Shown: in pieces, positions 15,298-23,801 of the stretch | Layout of the letters: every line of letters starts with the position of its first letter | Numbering within the stretch: position 1 is the first letter of the stretch | Program-made: the position numbers and the translations under genes | DNA from: DASYQD01 sp963846495 | Lineage (GTDB): Bacteria; Acidobacteriota; Thermoanaerobaculia; Multivoradales; JAIOJS01 | Assembly: GCA_963846495.1 (NCBI GenBank) | Contig: CAWJWP010000009.1 | Span: 62,001 to 126,000 of the forward strand | Length of the DNA stretch: 64,000 nt | Reading direction: 5' to 3' | Notes under the pieces: model-generated | What the model was told of the DNA's origin: nothing | What the model saw: the letters and a program-made list of their open reading frames with translations, nothing else | The model's database searches: none

Positions 15298-17706
15298 CTA
15301 GGAGCCGCCGACGAAGCCCTGCTGTTGCGGGGCGATGACGAGCTGCATGGCGAAGTCGCCGGCGTCGAGCCCGCCCATGGCGGCGGCGAGCGCGGCGACG
15401 TCGATGACGCCGGCCCCGCGCAGCGAGCAGTAGGTGGCAAGGAACGACTCGAAGCCGGCGAACGGGCTCGCCGGCCCGGCTGCGAGCGGCGGCAGATAGC
15501 TGCCGGTGGGCGCGCCGATGAGACCGCTGGTGCCGCCGGTGACCCGCAGCTCGACCCCTTGAGCGCCGATGCCGAGCTGCAGGCTGTGGTAGGGCTGCGC
15601 GAGCGTCACGCTGTCGGGGACGCCGGCGAAGAGGCAGAGCCGCACGGAGGGAGCGGGGTCGTCGTCGCGGACGATGGGGACCGCCTGCCCGCCCGCGCTC
15701 ACCGCGATCGTGAGCTGGGGCCAGTCGGAGATGAGCTGCGAGCGGATGAGCATGCCGCTCTGCGGCGCCGACGTGGCGGCGGGAGGCGCCGTTCCGGCGC
15801 CGTTGCGCAGCAGCCGGCCGCGGCGCCGCACCTCGACGGCGTCGGCGAGCAGCGGCCAGAGCGCCAGGTGGAGGGCGAGGTCGAGCGAGCTCTGGATGCC
15901 GAGGCTCGCGGCGCCGGCGAGCAACGCCGCGATCCAGCTCGCGTCGACGTAGAAGAAACGGATCGACTCGATCGGCAGCATGCGGCTGTCGGGCACCAGA
16001 TGCGAGAAGGGAACGCTGTCGAGCAGCGAGAGGCCGGTGAGGAAGGCGGTGATGGCGTCGGCGGCCGATCCCGTCTCCGTCGAAGCGGTGGGTGAGAGCC
16101 CGGTGCGCTCGGCGACGGCGGTCACCACGTCGGGCCGCTCGAGCAGCGCTCGCAGGTCGACGCGCTCGGGCATCCGCTGCGGCGGTCGTGGTCGCGGCGG
16201 TGCCGGCCGTGGCGCAGCGGCTCTCCTCCCGCCGCGGCTGGCGACGGCGTTCGTCCACCGGGCCGCCAGCCCTTCCTCCAGCAGCCGCGCGAAGCGGCGG
16301 CGGCTGGCGCCGTGGGCCAGCACCTCGCCGACGGCGCTCTCGCCCGCAAAGTGCGGCATCGCCAGGCGCTGCGCCAACGTCACCAGCGAGGTGGCCGCCG
16401 ACTGCCGGTAGGCGAGCACCGCCTGCGTGAAGCCGCCGTTGGCGAGCGCCAGCGCTCGCCCGATGTTCCAGGCCGCGGCGTAGCTGGCGTCGAAGAGCCC
16501 CTGGCCGGCGAGGTAGACGAGGAGCGAGTCCGACGAGGTCGGCTCATCGGTGCCCGAGGAGCCGTCGAGCCCCGGCAGCGGCTGCGGCGGCAAGGTGGTG
16601 AAGGGGCCGCGGTACCAGGCGAAGGTCTCGGCGCCGAAGGCGTGGAAGTCGAGCGCCACGTAGCCCTCGGCGAGCCGTGTCACTACTTCGGGAGGAAGGC
16701 TCGGCGGCGGCACCTCGGTCGAGCCCTCGAGGGGCAGCGCCAGCGTGCCCTGCGTCGCCGCTTCGCTGCTCACCAGCCCGGCGGCGAGCGACGCGAAGTC
16801 GAAGCTCTGCTCGGGCAGCGACACGAAGCTCCAGTTGGAGAGCGACACCAGCTGCACGCTGGCGGTGGGCGGCAGCACCGTGATGGGCGCCGGGCCGAGG
16901 TAGTCGGCGAAGCCCTCGAGCGACACCAGGTGCGCGTAGTAGCGGGCGCCCGGCGACGGCGGGTTGGTGGCGGCGGGAGAGAGCGGCAGCCGGTTGCACA
17001 GCACGACCGACACCGGCCCGGGATCCTCGCCCGGGTCGTGGGTGGTGCGGCAGTGCGCCAGCGAGACGAGGTCGGGCTGCTGGGGCACCAGGTCGACGAA
17101 GCTCAGCGCCGGCACGAGGATGGTCTGACAAGAGGAGGCGAGCACCTCCGGTGGGATGTCGGCGACCGGCAGCGACGGCAGCACGACATCGGGGTCGGGC
17201 GTCGTCGGCGTCAGGTACTCGGCGACGGTGAGGGTCAGGAGCGGGTTGCCGCTCGTATCGAGGACGATCTCGTCGGCGGCGAAGAGCAGCAGCGCCATCC
17301 ACGGCGGCGTCGGCGGTCCCAGCAGCTCTCCCGGCACCAGGCTGCGCTCCCACGGCAGGTAGGGGTCGGTGAGGATCACGTAGGGCAGCTGCTGGTCGTA
17401 GGTGCCGGTCGAGCCGTCGGGCGGGAACTGCGTCGCCACGACGCTCGGATCGATGGCGAACTCGGGAGCGGTGACGGTGAAGGTCTGCTGCGCGGTGAAC
17501 TTGCCCGGCAGGTCCGACGCCGGCGCCGAGCCGCCGGAGAGCGTCTGCTCGACGGCGATGGTGTAGGTGCCGGCGGGGAGGGACGGCAGGAAGCCGGTGG
17601 AGAACTCGATCCAGTACGGCGGCAGCTCGGGCGGAGAGCCGGCGAGCGGCGAGTCCGCCGGCAGCGAAGGTGCGGCGGACGGCGCTCGGCGGCGGGAGCT
17701 TCCCAT
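15298..17706 (-). CDS. Large unknown protein (802 aa) of the DUF6603 operon
   Basis: It starts MGSSRRRAPSAAPSLPAD, 8 bp after the DUF6603 stop. A much longer open frame exists upstream on this strand but is a shadow of the DUF6603 gene. The N-terminal ~350 residues are beta-rich. A middle part (SLLVYLAGQGLFDASYAAAW, then LALANGGFTQAVLAYRQSAA) is helical. An Arg/Pro-rich low-complexity linker sits near 16180-16240. The C-terminal ~300 residues include a helical stretch and a beta stretch ending APQQQGFVGGS. No signal peptide and no recognised domain. The tight spacing makes it a co-translated partner of the DUF6603 protein and the ~1,170-residue protein. Confidence 0.6.
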   Translation of the reverse strand: MGSSRRRAPSAAPSLPADSPLAGSPPELPPYWIEFSTGFLPSLPAGTYTIAVEQTLSGGSAPASDLPGKFTAQQTFTVTAPEFAIDPSVVATQFPPDGSTGTYDQQLPYVILTDPYLPWERSLVPGELLGPPTPPWMALLLFAADEIVLDTSGNPLLTLTVAEYLTPTTPDPDVVLPSLPVADIPPEVLASSCQTILVPALSFVDLVPQQPDLVSLAHCRTTHDPGEDPGPVSVVLCNRLPLSPAATNPPSPGARYYAHLVSLEGFADYLGPAPITVLPPTASVQLVSLSNWSFVSLPEQSFDFASLAAGLVSSEAATQGTLALPLEGSTEVPPPSLPPEVVTRLAEGYVALDFHAFGAETFAWYRGPFTTLPPQPLPGLDGSSGTDEPTSSDSLLVYLAGQGLFDASYAAAWNIGRALALANGGFTQAVLAYRQSAATSLVTLAQRLAMPHFAGESAVGEVLAHGASRRRFARLLEEGLAARWTNAVASRGGRRAAAPRPAPPRPRPPQRMPERVDLRALLERPDVVTAVAERTGLSPTASTETGSAADAITAFLTGLSLLDSVPFSHLVPDSRMLPIESIRFFYVDASWIAALLAGAASLGIQSSLDLALHLALWPLLADAVEVRRRGRLLRNGAGTAPPAATSAPQSGMLIRSQLISDWPQLTIAVSAGGQAVPIVRDDDPAPSVRLCLFAGVPDSVTLAQPYHSLQLGIGAQGVELRVTGGTSGLIGAPTGSYLPPLAAGPASPFAGFESFLATYCSLRGAGVIDVAALAAAMGGLDAGDFAMQLVIAPQQQGFVGGS

Positions 17707-17714
17707 CGTCGTAC

Positions 17715-20700
17715 CTACCAGGGCCGTTCCGTCACGTCGGAAGCCAGCGTCGGCGGCCCGCCGGTCGCCGGCACCAGCAGCGGCTGCGCGGTCAGCGCGC
17801 ACGCCACGGTGTTGGCCAGCCTCTGCATCGAATCGTTGGCGGAGACGCCGTAGCCGAGCTCGAAGAGGGCGGCGCAGATCGTCGCCCGCGTGGGCGCCGC
17901 CGCAGCTACGGTGGCGGCGATGACCGCCGAGGTCAGGCTGATCTCCGGCTGGTCGCCCACCGGCGGCGCGCCGGCGGATAGCGGCAGCTCGCCCGGCGGC
18001 GGCGGATCGAGGAAGAGCACCGAGGTGAGCATCGGGCCCGCCGAGGTGCCGGTCGTGGGAGGAGGCGCCGTCAACGTAGCGCCGACCAGCTGATCGGCGA
18101 CCAGCTGCTGGCTGCCATCGGGCACCTGCGGCGGCCCGCTCTGCGGCGTACCCCACAACGCCGCCGGCACGTCGCCGTAGATGGGTAGGACCTCGAAGGC
18201 GATGGGCTGCGGCGGCGAGCCGTGCAGGGGCTCGGTGAGGATCGCCACCTCGTAGTTGGACGCGAGCCCCGTCCACTGCAGCGGGTAGACGTCGAGCGTG
18301 CTCGACGGCGGCGTCACCACGAACCCGGCGAAGGTGGCGGCGGTGATCGGCACCGGCGTGGTGGCCGAGAACGAGAAGGTGCTTGGCCGCACCAGCCACC
18401 CCGACGGGCCGCCGCTCTGCGTCTGCGGCAGCAGTCCGGAGACGGCCTGCAGCGACAGCGCCACGCCCGAGGAGGGGGATCCCGCTACCGCCGCTGCCGC
18501 GCCGCCGAAGCCGCGCGCGGCCGCCGCGGCGGTCGACGCCGCCGACGACGTGGTGCCGGACGGCAGCATGGCGGCCACCGCGCTCCAGTCGAGCCGCCCC
18601 TGCGCGGCGGTCTGGCTCTGCGCGAGCGCCGTGCCGAACGGCACGCTGAAGCTGAGCACCCACCAGTGCACGGTGGCGATGCCGCCGGTGGGCGGGCCCC
18701 ACACCTCCAGCGAGCAGCCGAGCTCGATCGTGACCTTCTTCTTGACCACCAGCAGGTCGAGGACGAACGACGCGCCGAGGCTGATGCCGATCTCGGCGAT
18801 GAAGAAGAACGGCGTCCACTCGATGACGACGTCGGCCCAGGCATCGAACCAGGCGCTGAGGTTGCCCGACTGGTAGGTGGCGTCGAGCTCCACCCCCGCC
18901 ATGAACACCGCCGGCGTGAGCGCCAGGTAGCAGCCGCCGGTGATCGACACGTCGGGGTCGAGCGCCCAGTGGAAGCCGAGGTTGGGCACCGTCGGGTAGT
19001 AGCTCGGCGGCTCGAAGGCGGGGTTGTAGCCGCCGAGGGTGAGCACGAAGTCGCCGGCGTGCGGATTGGAGCCGAACCAGAGGTCGTAGGCGAAGCCGCC
19101 GGTGACCTTGCACGCCGGGTCGATGACGAACGAGCTCGAGGCGAGCACGGCGGCGATCGAGAAGACCCCCTGAGCCGGCACCAGCGAGGCCTCGAGCTCG
19201 AGCTCGAGCGAGGCGTAAAGGTGTCCGCCGGCCTGCGGATACTGAGCGCTCGAGGTGCCGAGGAGCGTGAAGGCGAGCTCGCCCTGGTCCTGCACCACCA
19301 GGATCACCTTGGAGAGGACCAGCTGGAAGCTGGTGAAGGTGACCCCCGCCGCGAGCCAGACGCCGCCGGCGGCCACCGACACCCAGGGCGGCGTCGGCGG
19401 CGGCGTCATGATCTCGGTGAGCACCGTCGCCGGCGTCGCGCCGCCGCCGCCCAGCGTGCCGGCGCCGGTGAGCGCGGCGAGGAACGGGAACGCCGCCACC
19501 TGGTCGAGCGTCGGGATGGCGAGCGCGGTGTCGTAGCCGAAGCCGGCGGCGAGCCCGGTGACGAAGAACGCCGGCGGGCCGCCGAAGTCCTCCGCCACGT
19601 CGAGGAAGACGAAGAACGCCGGCGCCCCGTTGGCGGTCGTGCCGTAGAAGCCGATGGCGGTGACGGCGAAGGTGTCGGTGCCGATGACCACCTCGCCGAC
19701 GTAGGCCGGCGCCGTGCTGCCCGGCGTCGTCGTGCTGGCGAGCGCGCCGGCGATGGTGAGCGGCGGGTTGGAGTAGCTGACGCCGATCCCCTGCAGGGTG
19801 AACGACAATGCCTTGGTCTCGAGCGACCAGCCGAAGCCGAGGCCGATCAGGGTCAGCGCCAAGGGGCCCAAGGCGATGGTGGCATCGAGCTCGAAGGAGA
19901 GCGTCTCGGTCGCCGACGCGTAGCCGACGCCGATCTTCTGGATCGACACCGGGCCGAAGCTCTGCTGCACGGGAAGCCAGACGACACTGCCGCCGGCGGT
20001 GGCGGGCGCGGCGGCGCCCGCAAGCGCGCCCGCACGGGTCACCATCAGGGCCGCGTCGGTGCCGCCGCTGCCGCCGACGCCGAGCGGCACGCTCACGGTC
20101 GTGGGCGGACCGCCGAAGCTGCCGGTGGCGTTCACCGTCACCTCGGTGACGATGCCGCTCGCCGGCAGGCGCGGGTAGCCGGGCGGGATCGCCGCGTTCA
20201 CCGCGGCGATCGTCGCCGCGTCGGTCGTCGGCTCCGAGGCGACGACGAGCGCCACGTCGAGCGCGGAGACGAGCGAGGACACCGAGCTGCCGACGAGCGG
20301 CAGGTCCGACAGCTCGAGCTCCACTTCGAGCAGGGCGAAGAAGGACCGCGGCTCCGAGCCCTGCGGCGAGAGGCTCACCACCACCACCTTCCCCTGGCTC
20401 CAGGTGGCGAGGACGACGAGCTGGTCGGTGCCCGATTCGTAGGTGAGCTCGAAGGTGGGGAGCGAGAGCTCGTCGAGGGCGGGCGGCAGCGGTGGCAGCT
20501 GGAAGCCGAGGTCGGCGAGCACGTCGCCGAGGTCGATGGTGGTGCCGGGCACCGGCGAGAGGCTCGCCCGCAGCGAGAACAGCCCGCCGTCGAGGGTGAG
20601 GCTGACCGACAGCAGCATGCCGCCGAGGGTGACGCCGCCCATGAAGCCGTAGAGGTCGGTCGACCCCGAGCTGACGAGCACTCCCAATTTGGCGGCCAGG

Positions 20701-22139
20701 CTGGCTCCGAGCAGTGGCAGCTCGACGTCGACCTGCCCTTGGCCGTAGATGGAGTAGCCGAGGACGGAGCCCATCTCGACGAAGGAGGCTTCCAGGCAGC
20801 TCAGCGTTAGGTTCGGGACCCCCTCGGGCACGATCACGCCGCCGTTCGAGAGCTTCTCGATCAGCTCGCTCGACGACAGATTCCCGTCGTAGCGCGCGGA
20901 GACCACGAAGTCGCCCTCCTCGTACGACATCTCCAGCTCGAACAGGGCGTCGAAGTCGCCGGAGCTGAAGCTCAGGTCGCCGCTGAAGCTGACGGCGGCC
21001 TGCGGGTCGCTGGTGGGCGAGAAGACGGAGAGGTCCATCTGCAGGTTGTCGATCGTGCAGCCGCCGAGCGACGCGCTGGTGGTGGCGCCCAGGGAGACCT
21101 GGAGCGAGACGACGGCGAGGCTCGAGGTGTTGAACGCCACCGAGAAGCCCTTCAGCTCGACCTCGGCAAGGGCGTCGGCGAGCGGCGGCGGGATATTGCC
21201 CTCCAGGTAGTCGCCGCCGAGCAGCTCGGTGAGGCTCGTGTTCCCGCGGTCGGCGATCATCGTCAGGAAGAGAGTCGACGCTCCCGGCAGCCACGTCAGC
21301 TTGACGTCGAGGGCCGGCTGGCCCTCGACGGCGAGGACGAAGACGAGGGAGAACCAGGTGTAGATGTCCTCGCTGCCGTCCTTCGCCATCGCGGGAATCG
21401 CTTCGAGCAGGAGCTGCGGCTGGCTCAGCTCGTAGGGGCCGACGCGTGCGCTCTCGTAGCTCAACGGCGCGCTCAGGGTGACGGCCGGCATCGAGATCCA
21501 GGTCCCGAGCGGCGAATCGAGCCCAGGGGGCGCCGGACTCCCCAGCGTCGGCGAGCCGCCGTACCACTCGAAGATTGCCCGCGGCTCGAGGGTCCCGGAG
21601 ACGAAGATCGAGCTGCTGCCGCCGCCGGGGAGCTGCAGGGCCTCGACGGCCGCCGCGAGCAGACCGCTGGTCGGGTCGAGCGCGCCGGTGTAGACGAGGT
21701 GCTGCGGCGGCGAGGCGGGCACGGTGGTAAAGACCAGCTGGCCGCCCGGCGTCAGCTCGCTGAACGGCCCGCCGGCGAGCGGCGGGAAGGAGTCGCCGAA
21801 CATCCAGCTGCCCGGCAATGCGATGCTCAGGGTGAGGTCGGTCGTTAGGTCTTCGTCGACGGTCACCACGATCGAGTCGAGGCTGACGGGGACGCCGAGC
21901 AGGTGGGCCGTGCCGGAGAAGACGAGCACGCCGTCGTCCGGGGAGGCCGGCGACGGCGACGGCACCGCTTGGGTCAGGATCTCGAGGGAGCTGGCGAGGC
22001 CGAGATACTCGGTGAGAAGCGCGTCGAACCCGGGGCGCGGCCGCAGCCCCGCGGTTTCGACGGCGTAGGCATCGACGAGGACGCGGCCTTGGCTCTGCGC
22101 CTCCTGGTCCCACGCCTGTTGGAGCTTGCCGAGACCCAT
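17715..22139 (-). CDS. Giant DUF6603-type protein
   Basis: A 1,474-residue protein starting MGLGKLQQAWDQEAQSQ, 1 nt after the EEP gene stop. Residues ~725-1180 carry the features I associate with DUF6603: IGVGYASATETLSFELDATI, GIGVSYSNPPLTIAGAL, EDFGGPPAFFVTGLAAGFGY and FAYDLWFGSN. These are amphipathic beta strands separated by Gly/Pro turns, suggesting a large beta-sheet or barrel-like body. The first ~700 residues are also beta-rich, with repeating 'LGVLVSSGSTDLYGFMGGV'-like strands. The C-terminus has a short helical region (NDSMQRLANTVACALTA). No signal peptide or membrane helix is visible. The family has no established function to my knowledge. It is the core of the operon. Confidence 0.7.
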   Translation of the reverse strand: MGLGKLQQAWDQEAQSQGRVLVDAYAVETAGLRPRPGFDALLTEYLGLASSLEILTQAVPSPSPASPDDGVLVFSGTAHLLGVPVSLDSIVVTVDEDLTTDLTLSIALPGSWMFGDSFPPLAGGPFSELTPGGQLVFTTVPASPPQHLVYTGALDPTSGLLAAAVEALQLPGGGSSSIFVSGTLEPRAIFEWYGGSPTLGSPAPPGLDSPLGTWISMPAVTLSAPLSYESARVGPYELSQPQLLLEAIPAMAKDGSEDIYTWFSLVFVLAVEGQPALDVKLTWLPGASTLFLTMIADRGNTSLTELLGGDYLEGNIPPPLADALAEVELKGFSVAFNTSSLAVVSLQVSLGATTSASLGGCTIDNLQMDLSVFSPTSDPQAAVSFSGDLSFSSGDFDALFELEMSYEEGDFVVSARYDGNLSSSELIEKLSNGGVIVPEGVPNLTLSCLEASFVEMGSVLGYSIYGQGQVDVELPLLGASLAAKLGVLVSSGSTDLYGFMGGVTLGGMLLSVSLTLDGGLFSLRASLSPVPGTTIDLGDVLADLGFQLPPLPPALDELSLPTFELTYESGTDQLVVLATWSQGKVVVVSLSPQGSEPRSFFALLEVELELSDLPLVGSSVSSLVSALDVALVVASEPTTDAATIAAVNAAIPPGYPRLPASGIVTEVTVNATGSFGGPPTTVSVPLGVGGSGGTDAALMVTRAGALAGAAAPATAGGSVVWLPVQQSFGPVSIQKIGVGYASATETLSFELDATIALGPLALTLIGLGFGWSLETKALSFTLQGIGVSYSNPPLTIAGALASTTTPGSTAPAYVGEVVIGTDTFAVTAIGFYGTTANGAPAFFVFLDVAEDFGGPPAFFVTGLAAGFGYDTALAIPTLDQVAAFPFLAALTGAGTLGGGGATPATVLTEIMTPPPTPPWVSVAAGGVWLAAGVTFTSFQLVLSKVILVVQDQGELAFTLLGTSSAQYPQAGGHLYASLELELEASLVPAQGVFSIAAVLASSSFVIDPACKVTGGFAYDLWFGSNPHAGDFVLTLGGYNPAFEPPSYYPTVPNLGFHWALDPDVSITGGCYLALTPAVFMAGVELDATYQSGNLSAWFDAWADVVIEWTPFFFIAEIGISLGASFVLDLLVVKKKVTIELGCSLEVWGPPTGGIATVHWWVLSFSVPFGTALAQSQTAAQGRLDWSAVAAMLPSGTTSSAASTAAAAARGFGGAAAAVAGSPSSGVALSLQAVSGLLPQTQSGGPSGWLVRPSTFSFSATTPVPITAATFAGFVVTPPSSTLDVYPLQWTGLASNYEVAILTEPLHGSPPQPIAFEVLPIYGDVPAALWGTPQSGPPQVPDGSQQLVADQLVGATLTAPPPTTGTSAGPMLTSVLFLDPPPPGELPLSAGAPPVGDQPEISLTSAVIAATVAAAAPTRATICAALFELGYGVSANDSMQRLANTVACALTAQPLLVPATGGPPTLASDVTERPW

Positions 22140-22140
22140 C

Positions 22141-23598
22141 TCAGACCACGGCGTAGAGGGCGAGATGGTCGCTGGTGTTGTAGATCCGCCCGAAGTTGTT
22201 CCAGTTCCGGAAGCCCAGGAAGGCGGCTAGCTGCGCCCCAAGCAAGGCGGGGGGCGGCTCGCGTACGCCGGCGGGCACCGGCAGCGGATTCGCCATCTGT
22301 CGCGGGTACGCCAGGCCATTGACGAGAGCGTTGTTCACCAACGCGGGCGGTGGCGCCGGGTCGGCGTTGTAGGGAGTGCCGACGACGAGGTTGGCGATCG
22401 TGATCCCGTTCGGATTGTTGGCAACGGGCGGTGGTGCTGGCGGCGCCAATCCCGCTCCATACGCCACCAGGACGTTGTCCAGCGCTCCATCCATGTAGCC
22501 GAACTGCGGGTATGGTCCGTGGGTTCTATCCGGCGCGTGGCCGAGGATGCCGTACGGCATTCCCTGGACGTGCATGTGGGTCTGGCAGTAGGGAACGAGT
22601 GGGTTCGCTCCGACCGCAGGCGCCGGGGGATTCTGGGGGTTCAGCAGCATCGTGAAGTTGAACGGTGGCTGGAACAGAGCATCCCAGGGGCCCCCGGGCT
22701 GCAATGGGTTGAACGCACTGGTGTCGAGGTTGAAGTCACCGGCCAGGATCGACACCTCATTCGCCTGCGGCGCGAGCTCGGCAATCTGCGGGAAGTTGTT
22801 GACCGCCTGCAGCGCATAGCCGGGCGAGGTATGGACGAAGAAGAACTTGAGGATCCGCGACGGCGGGCCGACGGGTCCGACAGCGCCCGCCGCCGGCGCC
22901 GGGTCGAGGAACGTCAGGAGCTGGGGACCGCGGCTCAACGACGTGTTCGGTAGGCCGAGCGGATTCGGCAGCGGAAAGAAGAGGCGTGTGCCGGGTGGGT
23001 TGAAGAACTCCCACTGCGCGGCGCAGCACGCCTCGGGAACCGGCGCTGCCGGTGCCGGTGGTGCGGCATTGGGCAGGCTGAAGCCCGCAACGGCGGGCGG
23101 GACGTCACGCGCCGCCACGCCGCCGGCCCCCGGCATGCCGGCGGCCCAAAGCGGGTCGTAGGGCTGCATCGGGAAGCCGGCCGTCGGCGGCCGCGCCCGC
23201 GAAAAACCTTGGGCCCCCGGCCCGGTCCACAGATAGGGCCCGACGAACTGCACGGTCGCCGAGTTGTAGTAGACGGCGATCGCTTCGCGCACGCCCTCGC
23301 TGCCGTTGCAGATCGGCGGCACCAGGCACCATTGCGCGCCGAAGGGCGCGGCGGCCCGCAGGTCCGCGAGCAAGGCGCGCGCGCCTTGGCCCGCCCGTCC
23401 CCTTGCCGTCAGTCCCTCGTAGCTGATCTCGCGGACGCGGCTACAGACCTCGATGATGGCAATGATGTCCGGCGGGTTCTGTTGCAGTACCTGATTGAGT
23501 ATGTAGTTCAGGCGGTCCGGGGCAACTGGAGGCCCGGGTGGGGTCCGGATCTTGGGCAATGAAAAATTGTTGATGTTCCAGACCAGCACCCTGGCCAT
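22141..23598 (-). CDS. Endonuclease/exonuclease/phosphatase-fold protein
   Basis: A 485-residue protein, first gene of the operon. It has the EEP signature layout: RVLVWNINNF at the N-terminus, PDIIAIIEVCSRVRE (metal-binding Glu), EVSILAGDFNLDTSAF (the GDFN motif) and a final NTSDHLALYAV (catalytic SDH). All key residues are therefore present, so a metal-dependent phosphodiesterase or nuclease activity is likely. It is longer than most EEP enzymes because of Pro/Ala-rich insertions around residues 140-210 and 380-440. There is no signal peptide. The substrate is unknown; as first gene of an operon of large structural-looking proteins it could be an effector or a processing enzyme. Confidence 0.75.
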   Translation of the reverse strand: MARVLVWNINNFSLPKIRTPPGPPVAPDRLNYILNQVLQQNPPDIIAIIEVCSRVREISYEGLTARGRAGQGARALLADLRAAAPFGAQWCLVPPICNGSEGVREAIAVYYNSATVQFVGPYLWTGPGAQGFSRARPPTAGFPMQPYDPLWAAGMPGAGGVAARDVPPAVAGFSLPNAAPPAPAAPVPEACCAAQWEFFNPPGTRLFFPLPNPLGLPNTSLSRGPQLLTFLDPAPAAGAVGPVGPPSRILKFFFVHTSPGYALQAVNNFPQIAELAPQANEVSILAGDFNLDTSAFNPLQPGGPWDALFQPPFNFTMLLNPQNPPAPAVGANPLVPYCQTHMHVQGMPYGILGHAPDRTHGPYPQFGYMDGALDNVLVAYGAGLAPPAPPPVANNPNGITIANLVVGTPYNADPAPPPALVNNALVNGLAYPRQMANPLPVPAGVREPPPALLGAQLAAFLGFRNWNNFGRIYNTSDHLALYAVV

Positions 23599-23703
23599 GC
23601 CGTCTCATCCCCAGCGGAAGCTCGCGAGGGGCTGCGGCCCGGCGGCAACCTGCCGGCGGCCCGAGGCTCGGGAGCTGATGTCGATAGCGCGAGGCTGCGC
23701 GCG

Positions 23704-23733
23704 AACCTACGCCAGGCTGCAGTCGCTTGTCAA
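23704..23733 (-). promoter_or_regulatory. Candidate promoter of the DUF6603 operon
   Basis: On the minus strand a perfect -35 box TTGACA (23733-23728) is followed after 18 nt by TAGGTT (23709-23704), a weak -10. Transcription would start near 23697, giving a leader of about 100 nt before the EEP start at 23598. The site lies in the only AT-rich island of this intergenic region. The -35 overlaps that of the divergent promoter. Confidence 0.4.
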
Positions 23734-23754
23734 CCTTTGCGGCGCCAATATAAT
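23727..23754 (+). promoter_or_regulatory. Candidate promoter of the glycan-gene pair
   Basis: TTGTCA (23727-23732), 5 of 6 matches to the -35 consensus, then 16 nt, then a perfect TATAAT (23749-23754). Transcription would begin near 23761, about 40 nt before the GTG start. This is the best sigma-70-like promoter I can see in the GC-rich part of the window. It shares bases 23728-23732 with the divergent -35. Confidence 0.6.
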
Positions 23755-23801
23755 GACACCGTCGCGGCCGTCGAAACCATTCCTTTACTTTGTATCGCAC
23801 G

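Noticed and set aside
18222..20810. An 862-codon plus-strand open frame
   Set aside because: Antisense shadow of the DUF6603 gene; composition is low-complexity Arg/Glu/Ala/Gly with no recognisable motif.
15298..22113. A 2,271-codon minus-strand open frame
   Set aside because: Only the last 803 codons are a real gene. The rest runs out of frame through the DUF6603 gene and reads as Arg-rich nonsense.
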